NCBI GenBank assembly: GCA_946886845.1
Contig: CAMPJH010000041.1
Span: 1 to 10,777 of the forward strand
Direction of reading: 5' to 3'
Source: an uncultured Sphingomonas sp.
GTDB taxonomy: Bacteria; Pseudomonadota; Alphaproteobacteria; Sphingomonadales; Sphingomonadaceae
DNA length: 10,777 nt
Positions within the stretch are counted from its first letter, which is position 1. Every line of letters begins with the position of its first letter. Position numbers and translations under genes: made by a program. The notes beneath the pieces were generated by a model that worked only from the letters and a program-made list of their open reading frames with translations, was not told where the DNA came from and did no database searches. Positions 1 to 7,604 of the stretch are shown piece by piece.

Positions 1-151
1 GTTCGGCGCCAAATTCGCGAAACTTGGCGGCGGTGCCGCCGGTCGAAACCAGCTCGACTCCACGCTGGCCGAGCGCCTCGGCCAGCCGGTCGAGCCCGGC
101 CTTGTCGGAAACGGAAATCAGCGCCCGGCGAACCGGCACGAGGTCTGCCAC
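1..151 (-). CDS. purH: Bifunctional AICAR transformylase / IMP cyclohydrolase, N-terminal fragment (3' end beyond the window)
   Basis: PurH catalyses the last two steps of de novo purine synthesis: formylation of AICAR, then ring closure to IMP, in the cytosol. Only about 50 N-terminal codons are inside the window. They encode the start of the methylglyoxal-synthase-like (IMP cyclohydrolase) domain, with the family signatures [13 protein letters not shown] near residues 8-20 and [14 protein letters not shown] near residues 33-46. The start is a GTG at 151-149. It is preferred because AAGGAG lies at 163-158, six bases upstream, and because the protein then begins at the usual distance before the ISVSDK motif. 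The gene follows the heparinase-family gene after 14 bases in the same direction, so it is probably the distal gene of the rsmB-rpe-heparinase operon. The strong site suggests independent ribosome loading rather than coupling. The C-terminal transformylase domain cannot be assessed. Confidence 0.93.
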   Translation of the reverse strand, partial: MADLVPVRRALISVSDKAGLDRLAEALGQRGVELVSTGGTAAKFREFGAE

Positions 152-157
152 TAGTTT

Positions 158-163
158 CTCCTT
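158..163 (-). promoter_or_regulatory. Ribosome binding site of purH
   Basis: On the minus strand this reads AAGGAG, six bases before the GTG at 151-149. It is the clearest Shine-Dalgarno sequence in the window and it decides the GTG start of purH. Confidence 0.75.
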
Positions 164-165
164 CG

Positions 166-1818
166 TCAGCTCGAGCGACGCAATTGCCACTGCACGTCGG
201 CGCCTTCGCCTGAGGTCTCGCCGTTGATCACCAACTGCATCGAGCGCTGCGGGTTGCCGCGGCCGTCGACGACCAGGCTCTCCTCGACCCCGATCGCGTT
301 GCCGCGCGAGCGGAAGTTCCACGGCGGAGCGCCGGGCGAGCGCAGGATCGCGCCCATCCCGTCGGCGGTCAGGGTCGGCTCGATTCCGGCGGCAAGATGG
401 AAGCGGACCGCGAAGCCGGTGCCGCCCTTCGACCGGCGGCGGCCCTTGGCGACCAGCTCGTCGCGGCCGCGCAGCTCCTTGCCGTCGTTGCCGAGTGCAA
501 GGGTCCGGCTGTGCAGCAAGCCGAAAGCGCGCTGATAGCCGTCGTGGCTGGCGGTGAGGCGGCTCGAATCACTGTCCTCGGAGCGGTCGACGAGGACGTC
601 GCTGACGCCCTTGCCGAGCGATCCGTCGGCGAGGATCGCGGTCGAGTTGGTGTCGGCGACGGTGACGCTGCTGTGCGCGGCGGTCGTCCGCAGCGCATCG
701 ATCAGCTCGAGCGGCGCTTCGCTGGGCAGCGGTGCCGGGCCGCCGCAATTGACGATCAGCCGCTGGGCGCCGTCGGACATCTCGAAGGCCAGGGTCGACG
801 CGCAGCCCGAAGGCGCCGCCCTGGTCGGCGGCGGCGGGGCGGCGTCGACGACGACGACCGTGCCGAGCGCCGACAAGCGGTGGAAACCCCAGCCGCGCGG
901 CTGGCGCAGCGGCCGCGCGCGAAGCCCGCAACCCTCGACGATCGCGGTCAGCCGCGCCGGGTCGCCGGGATTGCCGCCCTGCCAGCTCGACAGGCCGCCG
1001 TCGCCGAGGATGACTCCGTGAAGCGCCGACAGGGCCGCAGCGGCCGCCCCTTCGAAGCCGTCCGGCGGCGCATGCTTGGCAGCGGCATAGGCCGAGCGGA
1101 GCAGCCCGAGCCGATCGACCAGCAGTGCCTGCTGGTAGGGCGTCCGGCTGACGAGGCCGCCGTCGTCGAACTGGGCCGAGCCGAGCGCCCGCCCGAGCCC
1201 GGCTTCGGCGCGGGCGACCCGCGACAGGTCGCTCTGGACCAGCAGCCGAGCGGCGACGACCCCGGCCCAGGCGGTGACCCGCTTGAGGCCGGCTGGAGCG
1301 CGGTCGGCATTGGCTTCGAGGTGAAGGGCCCCACGGGCGATCGTATTGAGCAGCGCCGAGCGATAGCCGGGATCGCTGCTCGACAGGATGTACGGGGCAT
1401 AAGCGGTCCAGAACAGGATCCGTTCGCCCCACAATTCGGGCCGCCAGGCAGTATCGACCCGGGTGCCGTGGGCGATCAGCCAGCGCCCAACGATGGCTTC
1501 ACCGAGCCGCGAGCCCTTTTCGCGGGAAGCGGCGGCGGCGAGGTCGCGAAGCCAGGAGAAGCCCTGCAGTTGCTCGGCGACGGAGCCTTCGGCGCCGAGC
1601 GCGGCGAAATCGAGATCGGCAAGCGGGATGGCTTCGTCGCCATGCACGAACTTGCCGGCAAGCAAGGCGTCGCCGATCCGGCGGTCGCCCTGGACATGGT
1701 CGCGCGGGACGGCGACGAGCCTCAACCGCTTGCGGCTCGAGCCGGTCAGGCGCGAAAGCAGCGAACCCCTGGCAAGCTTGCGGACGATCGCGCTGTCGGC
1801 CGCGGGCTCGGCGCTCAT
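166..1818 (-). CDS. Heparinase II/III family protein
   Basis: The 550-residue product fits the bacterial heparinase II/III-like family, polysaccharide lyase-type proteins with an N-terminal alpha/alpha toroid and a C-terminal beta-sandwich. The helical part spans roughly residues 75-310 and includes [13 protein letters not shown] at 218-230. The beta-rich part, roughly 310-545, includes AAHSSVTV at 380-387, the place where family members carry a conserved AHxT/SV histidine (H382 here), plus HDGYQR at 425-430 and RFHLAAG at 472-478. The true substrate is unknown; an acidic polysaccharide is only a family-level guess. No signal peptide or membrane segment is visible at the N terminus (the first 40 residues are basic and polar), which is unusual for an extracellular lyase. 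The start ATG overlaps the rpe stop codon by four bases (ATGA), and GGGGAG lies four bases upstream of it. Lying between rpe and purH in an otherwise housekeeping operon, it may act in cell-envelope metabolism; that is inference. Family assignment is firm, function is not. Confidence 0.85.
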   Translation of the reverse strand: MSAEPAADSAIVRKLARGSLLSRLTGSSRKRLRLVAVPRDHVQGDRRIGDALLAGKFVHGDEAIPLADLDFAALGAEGSVAEQLQGFSWLRDLAAAASREKGSRLGEAIVGRWLIAHGTRVDTAWRPELWGERILFWTAYAPYILSSSDPGYRSALLNTIARGALHLEANADRAPAGLKRVTAWAGVVAARLLVQSDLSRVARAEAGLGRALGSAQFDDGGLVSRTPYQQALLVDRLGLLRSAYAAAKHAPPDGFEGAAAAALSALHGVILGDGGLSSWQGGNPGDPARLTAIVEGCGLRARPLRQPRGWGFHRLSALGTVVVVDAAPPPPTRAAPSGCASTLAFEMSDGAQRLIVNCGGPAPLPSEAPLELIDALRTTAAHSSVTVADTNSTAILADGSLGKGVSDVLVDRSEDSDSSRLTASHDGYQRAFGLLHSRTLALGNDGKELRGRDELVAKGRRRSKGGTGFAVRFHLAAGIEPTLTADGMGAILRSPGAPPWNFRSRGNAIGVEESLVVDGRGNPQRSMQLVINGETSGEGADVQWQLRRSS

Positions 1819-2489
1819 CCTTCTCCCCGAAGCGCCCGGATATTGGCCGCATAGGCGCTCGGCCCGCCGCGGAAGGCGGCAGTGCCGGCGACCAGCACCG
1901 TTGCCCCGGCATTGACCGCCTGGCGCGCGGTATCCGGATCGATGCCGCCGTCGACCTCGAGCTCGACCGACAGGCCGAGCTTGGCGATCCGCTTGGCGAC
2001 CGCCTCGATCTTCCTCAGCTGGCTGGAAATGAATTTCTGGCCGCCGAAGCCGGGATTGACGCTCATCACCAGCACCAGGTCGAGCTCTTCCAGCACATAG
2101 TCGAGCATCTTGGCCGGCGTCGCGGGATTGAGCGAGACTCCGGGCTTCTTGCCCAGCCCCTTGATCCGCTGGACGGTGCGATGGAGGTGCGGGCCGGCTT
2201 CCGGGTGGACGGTGATGATGTCGGCGCCGGCGTCGGCGAAACCGTCTAGGAACGGGTCGACCGGAGAAATCATCAAATGGACGTCGAACGGCTTGGCGGT
2301 ATGCGGGCGAAGCGCCTTCACCACGCCCGGGCCGATGGTGATGTTGGGGACGAAATGCCCGTCCATCACATCGATGTGGATCCAGTCGGCGCCGGCCTTG
2401 TCGATCGCGCGAACCTCTTCGCCGAGCCGGGCGAAGTCGGCCGAGAGGATGGACGGGGCGATCAGGACCATGGGGTCATTAGCCTTCAT
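1815..2489 (-). CDS. rpe: Ribulose-phosphate 3-epimerase
   Basis: Rpe interconverts D-ribulose 5-phosphate and D-xylulose 5-phosphate in the pentose phosphate pathway, in the cytosol. The 224-residue product matches the usual length (about 220-230) and is a single TIM barrel. Visible signatures are [16 protein letters not shown] near residues 10-25, then [17 protein letters not shown], in which the metal-binding HxD and following motif are intact, [12 protein letters not shown] in the phosphate/loop region, and EVDGGID near the C terminus with the catalytic aspartate. The chosen ATG (2489-2487) overlaps the rsmB stop as ATGA, which suggests translational coupling. A second in-frame ATG at 2471-2469 gives MVLIAPSIL and has GAAGG about 11 bases upstream, so a start six codons shorter is possible. 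The gene's own stop overlaps the heparinase-family start by four bases. The enzyme identity is secure; only the start is open. Confidence 0.96.
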   Translation of the reverse strand: MKANDPMVLIAPSILSADFARLGEEVRAIDKAGADWIHIDVMDGHFVPNITIGPGVVKALRPHTAKPFDVHLMISPVDPFLDGFADAGADIITVHPEAGPHLHRTVQRIKGLGKKPGVSLNPATPAKMLDYVLEELDLVLVMSVNPGFGGQKFISSQLRKIEAVAKRIAKLGLSVELEVDGGIDPDTARQAVNAGATVLVAGTAAFRGGPSAYAANIRALRGEG

Positions 2490-3748
2490 GCGCCGCCGCG
2501 GACAAGGCGCGCGGCGAAGAAGCCGTCGAGACCCCCCTGGTCTTCGAGCAAGCCGGGCAGGATCCGAACGAAGCCATCGGCGGTCGGCTGCAGCCAATCG
2601 GGTAATTCACCCGGCTCGGGCGGCACGATTCGGAAGGCAGGCGATGAGCGAAGGAAACCGCCGACGATCGCCTCACCTTCCTCCGGCTCGAGCGAGCAGA
2701 CCGAATAAACCAGCGTCCCGCCCGGCCGCACCCAATGCGCGGCCCGCGCCAGTAGCCTGGCCTGGAGCTCGGCCGCCTCGGCAAGAATCGGCGGCCGCGC
2801 CCGGTAGAGGACCTCGGGATGGCGGCGGAAGGTGCCCGTCGCCGAGCAGGGCGCGTCGAGGAGGACGGCGTCATACTCGCGGCTGGCGGGCCACAGCAGC
2901 GCATCGGCGCGAACCAGCTCGGCCGAAAGTCCGGTCCGCTGAAGGTTCTCCGACAGCCGTTCGAGCCGTTGCTTCGAGGCGTCGAGCGCGACCACCTGCT
3001 GGCCGGCCGCGGCCATTTGCATCGCCTTGCCGCCTGGCGCCGAACACAGGTCGAGCGCATCAGACGAGTCGGGCGGGATCAACCGCGCCGGAATCGACGC
3101 GGCGAGATCCTGGACCCACCAATCGCCGGAGCCGAAGCCCGGCAGCGACGGAACCGCGCCGGCATCGCGCAGGCGAACATGGCGCGGAGCGAGCGAGACA
3201 CCGCGATTCTCGAGGGCGAACGCCTGGGCCGCTTGCTCCGACTTGAAGGTCAGGTCGAGCGGCGGGCGGGCGGCGATCAACCGGCGCGCTGCTTCAACCG
3301 CCGGCTCGCCCCAAGCCGCGGCCCAACGCTGCTCGACCTCGGCCTGAAGCCGCGGCTCGTCGATCTTCGCAACCCCGCGGCGAAGCAGGGTGCCGAGGAC
3401 TCCGTGGACCAGCCGGCGCGGGCCGCCGTCGACCAGCGGCAGCGCGGTTGCGACCAGCGCATGGTCGGGCGTGTCGAGCGCCACCTTCTGGGCCAGCGCC
3501 ATCCGAAGCACCATGCGTGCCTTGGAATCGTCGGGCAGCCGCTGCCGGGTGGCGCTGTCGATGAGCGCGTCGAGGTCGGGGACTCGGCGCAGCACCTCGC
3601 CGGCGATGGCGACGGCCAGCGCCTGGTCGGCCGGCGGCAGGCCGCGCGATTCCTGAGCGGCGGCCTCGAGCGTGCGCCCGCCGCGAAGTATCGAATCGAG
3701 CATCTGCAAGGCGGCGCGGCGCGCCGGCAATCCCTCGGTCCTTGGCAT
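2486..3748 (-). CDS. rsmB: 16S rRNA (cytosine-5)-methyltransferase RsmB (Fmu)
   Basis: RsmB uses S-adenosylmethionine to make m5C967 (E. coli numbering) in 16S rRNA. The 420-residue product has the family's two-part layout: an N-terminal NusB-like RNA-binding domain (about 5-135) and a C-terminal Rossmann methyltransferase domain (about 160-415). The SAM-binding motif DLCSAPGGK is at 233-241, the DAPCSATGT motif at 298-306 carries the release cysteine C301, and [13 protein letters not shown] at 347-359 carries the presumed nucleophile C351, so both cysteines of the RNA m5C mechanism are present. The ATG at 3748-3746 was chosen because the protein then begins directly before the NusB-like helices; a longer reading frame upstream runs antisense through the neighbouring DUF1674 gene and has no family resemblance. 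Only a weak GAGCGG precedes the start. It heads the operon rsmB-rpe-heparinase-purH and diverges from the DUF1674 gene with 28 bases between start codons. Confidence 0.96.
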   Translation of the reverse strand: MPRTEGLPARRAALQMLDSILRGGRTLEAAAQESRGLPPADQALAVAIAGEVLRRVPDLDALIDSATRQRLPDDSKARMVLRMALAQKVALDTPDHALVATALPLVDGGPRRLVHGVLGTLLRRGVAKIDEPRLQAEVEQRWAAAWGEPAVEAARRLIAARPPLDLTFKSEQAAQAFALENRGVSLAPRHVRLRDAGAVPSLPGFGSGDWWVQDLAASIPARLIPPDSSDALDLCSAPGGKAMQMAAAGQQVVALDASKQRLERLSENLQRTGLSAELVRADALLWPASREYDAVLLDAPCSATGTFRRHPEVLYRARPPILAEAAELQARLLARAAHWVRPGGTLVYSVCSLEPEEGEAIVGGFLRSSPAFRIVPPEPGELPDWLQPTADGFVRILPGLLEDQGGLDGFFAARLVRGGA

Positions 3749-3770
3749 CCGCTCAGCCAATGGGCATCTT
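3742..3770 (+). promoter_or_regulatory. Candidate promoter for the DUF1674/SDHAF4-like gene, possibly leaderless
   Basis: TTGGCA at 3742-3747 matches five of six bases of the sigma70 -35 consensus. After a 17-base spacer comes CATCTT at 3765-3770, a weak (three of six) -10. The expected transcription start, about seven bases on, falls on or next to the A of the ATG at 3777, and no Shine-Dalgarno sequence precedes that ATG. The -35 box overlaps the rsmB start codon on the other strand. This is inference from consensus matching only. Confidence 0.25.
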
Positions 3771-3776
3771 CGGGCG

Positions 3777-3947
3777 ATGAAAAAACGGCCCGGCCATCTC
3801 GATCCGCCCAAGACCCTGTCCAAGTCGCCGCCGGTGCCGGAGCCGGAGCCGCTTGCCGAGGCCCAGCCGCCCTCGGGCGAGGAAGGCAGACCGGATCCCA
3901 CCCGCTACGGCGATTGGGAGAAGAAGGGCATCGCGATCGATTTCTAG
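3777..3947 (+). CDS. DUF1674 family protein, SDHAF4-like succinate dehydrogenase assembly factor
   Basis: A 56-residue protein whose C-terminal end, DPTRYGDWEKKGIAIDF at residues 40-56, is the DUF1674 signature (PTRYGDWE..G...DF). This family includes eukaryotic SDHAF4 (Sdh8 in yeast), which binds the flavinylated SDHA subunit and promotes assembly of respiratory complex II; the same role here is inferred from the family. The N-terminal 35 residues are rich in Pro, Lys and Glu and probably disordered. There is no signal peptide or membrane segment, as expected for a cytosolic chaperone. The ATG at 3777 gives a protein of normal size for bacterial members; no clear ribosome binding site precedes it. 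It diverges from rsmB and converges on gpsA, with the two stop codons overlapping at CTAG (3944-3947). No sdh genes are in the window. Confidence 0.85.
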   Translation: MKKRPGHLDPPKTLSKSPPVPEPEPLAEAQPPSGEEGRPDPTRYGDWEKKGIAIDF

Positions 3948-4930
3948 ATGCCCTCCGCTCGAAGAGGACGGGCCAGCAGCCCCTCGAGCACCGAATCGAC
4001 GCTGTCCCCCCTGAGTAGCCGGTCGACGGCGTCGACAATCGGCATGTCGATCCCGCGCTCGCGCGCCAGCCGGGCCAGGACCGGGGCGGTAAAGGCACCC
4101 TCGGCAACCGTTCGGCGATCGGCCATTAGCTCGGCCGACGACCGTCCCTGGCCGAGCCCGACCCCGAGCGAATAGTTGCGCGAGCTGGTCGACGAGCAGG
4201 TCAGGACCAGGTCGCCAAGGCCGGACAGGCCGGCGAGCGTTTCGCGGCGCGCGCCGAACGCGACCCCGAAGCGGGTCATTTCGGCAAAGCCGCGGGCAAT
4301 CAGAGCAGCGCGCGCGTTCTGACCGAGGCCGCGCCCTTCAACCACCCCGCAGGCGATGGCGAGGACGTTCTTGACGGCGCCGCCGACCTCGGCGCCGGGG
4401 ACGTCGTCGCTGAGATAGATTCGAAAAGTCGGAAGCGTCAGCCGGTCGCGAAGCCGCTCCGCCACCTGCGGATCATCGGCCGACAAGGTGACGGCGGTGG
4501 GAAGGCCGGCGGCGACTTCGTGGGCGAAGGACGGGCCGGAAAGAACGGCGATCGGTGCGCCCGGGGAGGCTTCGGACGCAACCTGGTGGAGAAGCGCGCC
4601 GCTGCTTTCCTCGATCCCTTTCGAGCACAGCACCTTTGGAATATCCGAGCGCGGCGCGCGCTCGAGCACCGAGCGCATGTGCTGGGCCGGAGTGACCACC
4701 AGCCAGGCATCGGTCTCGCCAAGCTCGGCGATGTCGCCGGTCGCCCGGATCGCCGGGTCCAACGGCAGCCCGGGCAGGTAGGCCGGATTCTCGTGGTCCC
4801 TGTTGACCGCTTCGACGACCTCGGGCTCGAGCGCCCACAGCAAGGTGTCGCGGCCCCCGGTCGCCGCGACCTGCGCCAGCGCGGTGCCCCAGGCGCCGCC
4901 GCCGATCACCGCGATCTTCTCAATGGTCAT
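3944..4930 (-). CDS. gpsA: NAD(P)-dependent glycerol-3-phosphate dehydrogenase
   Basis: GpsA reduces dihydroxyacetone phosphate to sn-glycerol 3-phosphate, the backbone precursor for membrane phospholipids, in the cytosol. The 328-residue product has the usual length. The N-terminal Rossmann domain starts with IGGGAWGTALAQ (9-20), the dinucleotide-binding glycine motif. CSKGIE (102-107) carries a conserved lysine (K104), SGPSFAHEVA is at 131-140, and AVKNVLAIACGV (185-196) carries the catalytic lysine K187. The C-terminal helical domain has GLSGLGDLVLTC (234-245) and SRN (250-252), both substrate-site signatures. All key residues are present. The ATG overlaps the tsaD stop codon by four bases (ATGA at 4927-4930), so translation is probably coupled to tsaD. 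At the other end its TAG overlaps the convergent DUF1674 stop. Identification is secure. Confidence 0.97.
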   Translation of the reverse strand: MTIEKIAVIGGGAWGTALAQVAATGGRDTLLWALEPEVVEAVNRDHENPAYLPGLPLDPAIRATGDIAELGETDAWLVVTPAQHMRSVLERAPRSDIPKVLCSKGIEESSGALLHQVASEASPGAPIAVLSGPSFAHEVAAGLPTAVTLSADDPQVAERLRDRLTLPTFRIYLSDDVPGAEVGGAVKNVLAIACGVVEGRGLGQNARAALIARGFAEMTRFGVAFGARRETLAGLSGLGDLVLTCSSTSSRNYSLGVGLGQGRSSAELMADRRTVAEGAFTAPVLARLARERGIDMPIVDAVDRLLRGDSVDSVLEGLLARPLRAEGI

Positions 4931-5958
4931 GCCTTCACTCCCGCGCCGCGCACCGCCTCGGCATCGGGGTCAAGCGGCCAGCGCGCCCGCGCCGGGGCGG
5001 CGAGATCGTCGATCATGCCGCGCTCGAAGCGCTCGGCTCCGGCCCAGGCGATCATCGCCGCATTGTCGGTGCATAGCCACGCAGGCGGGACTCGGAAGTT
5101 GCGGCCGTTAGCGGACGCAAGCGCTTCGAGAGCCGAGCGGATCGCCTGGTTGGCGGCAACCCCGCCGGCGACGACCAGCGTCCGGGCGTCGCTCTTTTCA
5201 AGCGCCAGGCGGGTCCTGTCGACCAGGCAATCGACGATCGCCTGCTGGAAACTAGCCGCGACATCGGCGGGTTCGAACTGGCCCGATTCGACCGTTCGCT
5301 GGACCGCGCTCTTCAACCCGGCGAATGAAAAATGCGGCTCGGGAGAACCGACCAGCGGCCGCGGCAGCGGCACAGCCTCGGGGCTCCCCGACCTGGCAAG
5401 ATCCTCGATCCCCGGGCCGCCGGGATAGGGCAGGCCGAGCAGCTTGGCCGCCTTGTCGAACGCCTCGCCGGCGGCGTCGTCGATGGTCGTCGCCAGACGC
5501 CGGTACGACCCCACTTCGAGCACTTCGAGGATCTGGCAATGGCCGCCCGAAACCAGCAGCAGCAGATACGGAAACTCGAGGTCGGGATCGATCAGCCGCG
5601 GGCTGAGCGCGTGGCCTTCGAGATGGTTGACCGCGACCAACGGCTTGTTGGCGGCAATGGCGAGACCCTTGGCCGTCAGCAGAGCAACCATCACCCCGCC
5701 GATCAGGCCCGGGCCGGCGGTCGCGGCGATGGCATCGACCTCGTCGATCTCGACCTTCGCTTCGCGAAGGACCCGGCGAATCAGGTCCGGCAGGATCTGG
5801 ACATGCGCGCGAGCGGCGATCTCCGGAACGACTCCGCCGAACGGCCGGTGAGCCTCATTCTGTGAGACCACCGACTGGGCAAGGATCCGGCGATCGCTGG
5901 TCACGAGTGCCGCGGCGGTGTCGTCGCAGGAGGATTCGAGGCCGAGGATGAGCGCCAT
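4927..5958 (-). CDS. tsaD: tRNA N6-adenosine threonylcarbamoyltransferase
   Basis: TsaD, with TsaB and TsaE, transfers threonylcarbamoyl from TC-AMP to A37 of tRNAs that read ANN codons (t6A). The 343-residue product has the usual length and the ASKHA fold. Visible motifs are GLESSCDDTAAA (6-17), VVPEIAARAH (43-52), the metal-binding NHLEGH (111-116, with H112 and H116), LVSGGH (135-140), DDAAGEAFDKAAKLLG (160-175), AGGVAAN (264-270) and CTDNAAMIAW (296-305), whose D298 is the third metal ligand by family analogy. The ATG at 5958-5956 is chosen because family members begin just before the GLESSCD strand; an open frame continues far upstream, but it runs antisense through hemC and is not TsaD-like. 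A purine-rich AAGGGA lies about eight bases upstream. It heads the two-gene tsaD-gpsA unit and diverges from hemC over a 42-base gap. Confidence 0.97.
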   Translation of the reverse strand: MALILGLESSCDDTAAALVTSDRRILAQSVVSQNEAHRPFGGVVPEIAARAHVQILPDLIRRVLREAKVEIDEVDAIAATAGPGLIGGVMVALLTAKGLAIAANKPLVAVNHLEGHALSPRLIDPDLEFPYLLLLVSGGHCQILEVLEVGSYRRLATTIDDAAGEAFDKAAKLLGLPYPGGPGIEDLARSGSPEAVPLPRPLVGSPEPHFSFAGLKSAVQRTVESGQFEPADVAASFQQAIVDCLVDRTRLALEKSDARTLVVAGGVAANQAIRSALEALASANGRNFRVPPAWLCTDNAAMIAWAGAERFERGMIDDLAAPARARWPLDPDAEAVRGAGVKA

Positions 5959-6000
5959 GCGTTCTTCCCTTTGCCCGAAGCGTTGGACTAGTGGAAGGTG

Positions 6001-6933
6001 ATGCCCCGCACCCCGAGACCTGGCCCGAGACTTGGCACCCGCGGATCGCCGCTGGCGCTGATCCAGGCGCGCAAGGTCGCCGCCGCCCTCGAAGTCGCCG
6101 AGCGCTGGCCGGCCGGCCATGTCGAGATCGTGCCGATCACCACCAGCGGCGACACGATCCTCGACCGGCCGCTGGCCGAGCTCGGCGGAAAGAGTCTCTG
6201 GACCAAGGAGCTCGACGCCGCGCTGCTCAACGGCGACATAGATTTCGCCGTCCATTCGATGAAGGACGTTGAGGTCGTCAGGCCGGCGGAGATCCGCCTC
6301 GCGGCGATCCGCCCACGCGTTTATTGCGAAGACAAACTGGTCGGCGCCAAATCCATCGGCGAGCTCAAGCAAGGCGCGGTCGTCGGCACCTCGTCGCCAC
6401 GGCGCGCCGCGCAGCTGCGCGCCGCCCGCCCCGACCTGAAGATCGTCACGCTTCGCGGCAATGTCGAAACCCGGCTGAAGAAGCTCGAGGCCGGCGAGGC
6501 CGATGCGACCATCCTGTCGGCGGCGGGGTTGCACCGCCTGGAGCTCGACGATGTCGGAACAGTTATCCCGTTCGAGCTGATGCTTCCGGCGCCGGGCCAG
6601 GGAGCGCTCGGGATCGAATGCCGCGCCGACGACACGGAATGCATGCAGCTGTTGAAGCTGCTCGACGATTCGGCCAGCCGCTTCGCGGTTCTGGCCGAGC
6701 GGGCGTTTGCGCGCGCGCTCGGCGGGTCGTGCCATTCACCGGTGGCGGCCCTGGCGACCGTCGACCGTATGCAAGTCCACCTTCGCGCCGAAATCCTGTC
6801 GGTCGACGGCAAAGAACGGGTCCGCGACGAAGCCCGCTTCAGCGCCGGTCACGACCAAGTCCCGGCGAAGCTTGCCCGCGCCATGCTGGAGCGCGCCGGC
6901 GAGGCGATCCGGAGCCTGTTCGCAGCCGCATGA
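6001..6933 (+). CDS. hemC: Hydroxymethylbilane synthase (porphobilinogen deaminase)
   Basis: HemC condenses four porphobilinogen molecules into hydroxymethylbilane for haem and other tetrapyrroles, in the cytosol. The 310-residue product has the usual length. Motifs in order: RLGTRGSPLAL (10-20), HSMKDV (85-90) with the catalytic aspartate D89, GTSSPRRAAQL (129-139) with the substrate-binding arginines, LRGNVETRL (151-159), APGQGALGIE (197-206), and GGSCHSP (241-247), in which C244 is the attachment site of the dipyrromethane cofactor. The start is ambiguous: GTG at 5998 and ATG at 6001 are adjacent codons, an in-frame stop lies just upstream (5989-5991), and there is no other usual start before the RLGTRGS motif. 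GGAAGG (5993-5998) sits only two bases before the ATG, closer than normal. The stop overlaps hemD as ATGA. First gene of hemC-hemD-mic60-like. Confidence 0.96.
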   Translation: MPRTPRPGPRLGTRGSPLALIQARKVAAALEVAERWPAGHVEIVPITTSGDTILDRPLAELGGKSLWTKELDAALLNGDIDFAVHSMKDVEVVRPAEIRLAAIRPRVYCEDKLVGAKSIGELKQGAVVGTSSPRRAAQLRAARPDLKIVTLRGNVETRLKKLEAGEADATILSAAGLHRLELDDVGTVIPFELMLPAPGQGALGIECRADDTECMQLLKLLDDSASRFAVLAERAFARALGGSCHSPVAALATVDRMQVHLRAEILSVDGKERVRDEARFSAGHDQVPAKLARAMLERAGEAIRSLFAAA

Positions 6934-7604
6934 CGCGGCTCGTCATCCTGCGCCCCGAGCCGGGCGCGAGCGCGACGGCGGCGGCGGCACGGGCGATGGG
7001 GCTGGAGCCGGTTGTCGTGCCGCTGTTCGCGATCGAGCCGGTCGCGTGGCAAGCGCCCGATGTCGGACAGTTTGACGCGGTGCTTCTGACCAGCGCCAGT
7101 GCGCCTCGGCACGGCGGCAGTGCGCTCGAGCAAGTTCGCGGCCTGCCGGCCCACTGCGTCGGCGAGGCGACCGCGACCGCGGCGCGCGAAGCAGGCTTTT
7201 CAGTCGCCCGCACCGGCACCGCCGGAGTCGACGCGCTGCTCGACTCGATGCCGCCGGACCTGCGGCTGCTGCATTTGTGCGGGACCGACCGGCGAGATCC
7301 GCAAGCGCCGAAGCAAGCGATCCGCTCCGTTCCCGTCTATCGCGCGGTCGCAATCGAGCCGGACGACGCGATGCGGTCGATCGACGGCGCGGTCGTCGCG
7401 GTTCATTCGCCGAGGGCGGCTGCGCGTCTCTCGGTGCTAGCGGATTCGCTTGGCTTGCGCCGCGATACAATTCGGATCGCGGCGATCAGCGACGAGGCGG
7501 CCACGGCGGCCGGGCCGGGGTGGCGGACGGTCGAAGCCGCCGCCGAGCCAGGCGATTCCGCGCTTCTGGCTCTAGCCGCGCGGCTGTGCAACAAACCGGA
7601 TTGA
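6930..7604 (+). CDS. hemD: Uroporphyrinogen-III synthase
   Basis: HemD cyclises hydroxymethylbilane with inversion of ring D to give uroporphyrinogen III. The 224-residue product is at the short end of the 220-260 range for the family, which is known for very low sequence conservation. Features that support it: the N-terminal LVILRPEPGA (4-13), LLTSASAPRH (52-61) in place of the common TSANA motif, VGEATATAAREAGF (77-90), a close match to the conserved VGxxTAxAAxxxGF, HLCGTDRRD (115-123) at the position of the LxGxxxR strand, VHSPRAA (158-164) and AISDEAATAA (185-194). Context strengthens the call: the ATG overlaps the hemC stop (ATGA at 6930-6933), and its own TGA overlaps the next start (TGATG at 7602-7606). 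No signal peptide or membrane segment, as expected for a cytosolic enzyme. Confidence 0.9.
   Translation: MTRLVILRPEPGASATAAAARAMGLEPVVVPLFAIEPVAWQAPDVGQFDAVLLTSASAPRHGGSALEQVRGLPAHCVGEATATAAREAGFSVARTGTAGVDALLDSMPPDLRLLHLCGTDRRDPQAPKQAIRSVPVYRAVAIEPDDAMRSIDGAVVAVHSPRAAARLSVLADSLGLRRDTIRIAAISDEAATAAGPGWRTVEAAAEPGDSALLALAARLCNKPD

Noticed and set aside
397..1854. A 485-codon plus-strand open frame opposite the heparinase-family gene
   Set aside because: It is antisense to a recognised protein family member. Its translation is rich in Arg, Ala, Gly and Asp with no recognisable domain, as expected of a shadow frame in GC-rich DNA.
2819..4018. A 399-codon plus-strand open frame opposite rsmB
   Set aside because: It is a mirror of the rsmB coding frame, of low complexity, with no motif; it also runs through the DUF1674 gene in another frame.
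5959..6735. An N-terminal extension of tsaD by about 259 codons, and similar extensions of rsmB, hemD and the Mic60-like gene
   Set aside because: These open frames run through other genes on the same or opposite strand and lie upstream of the normal start of each family; internal starts give standard lengths and, for most, stop/start overlaps.
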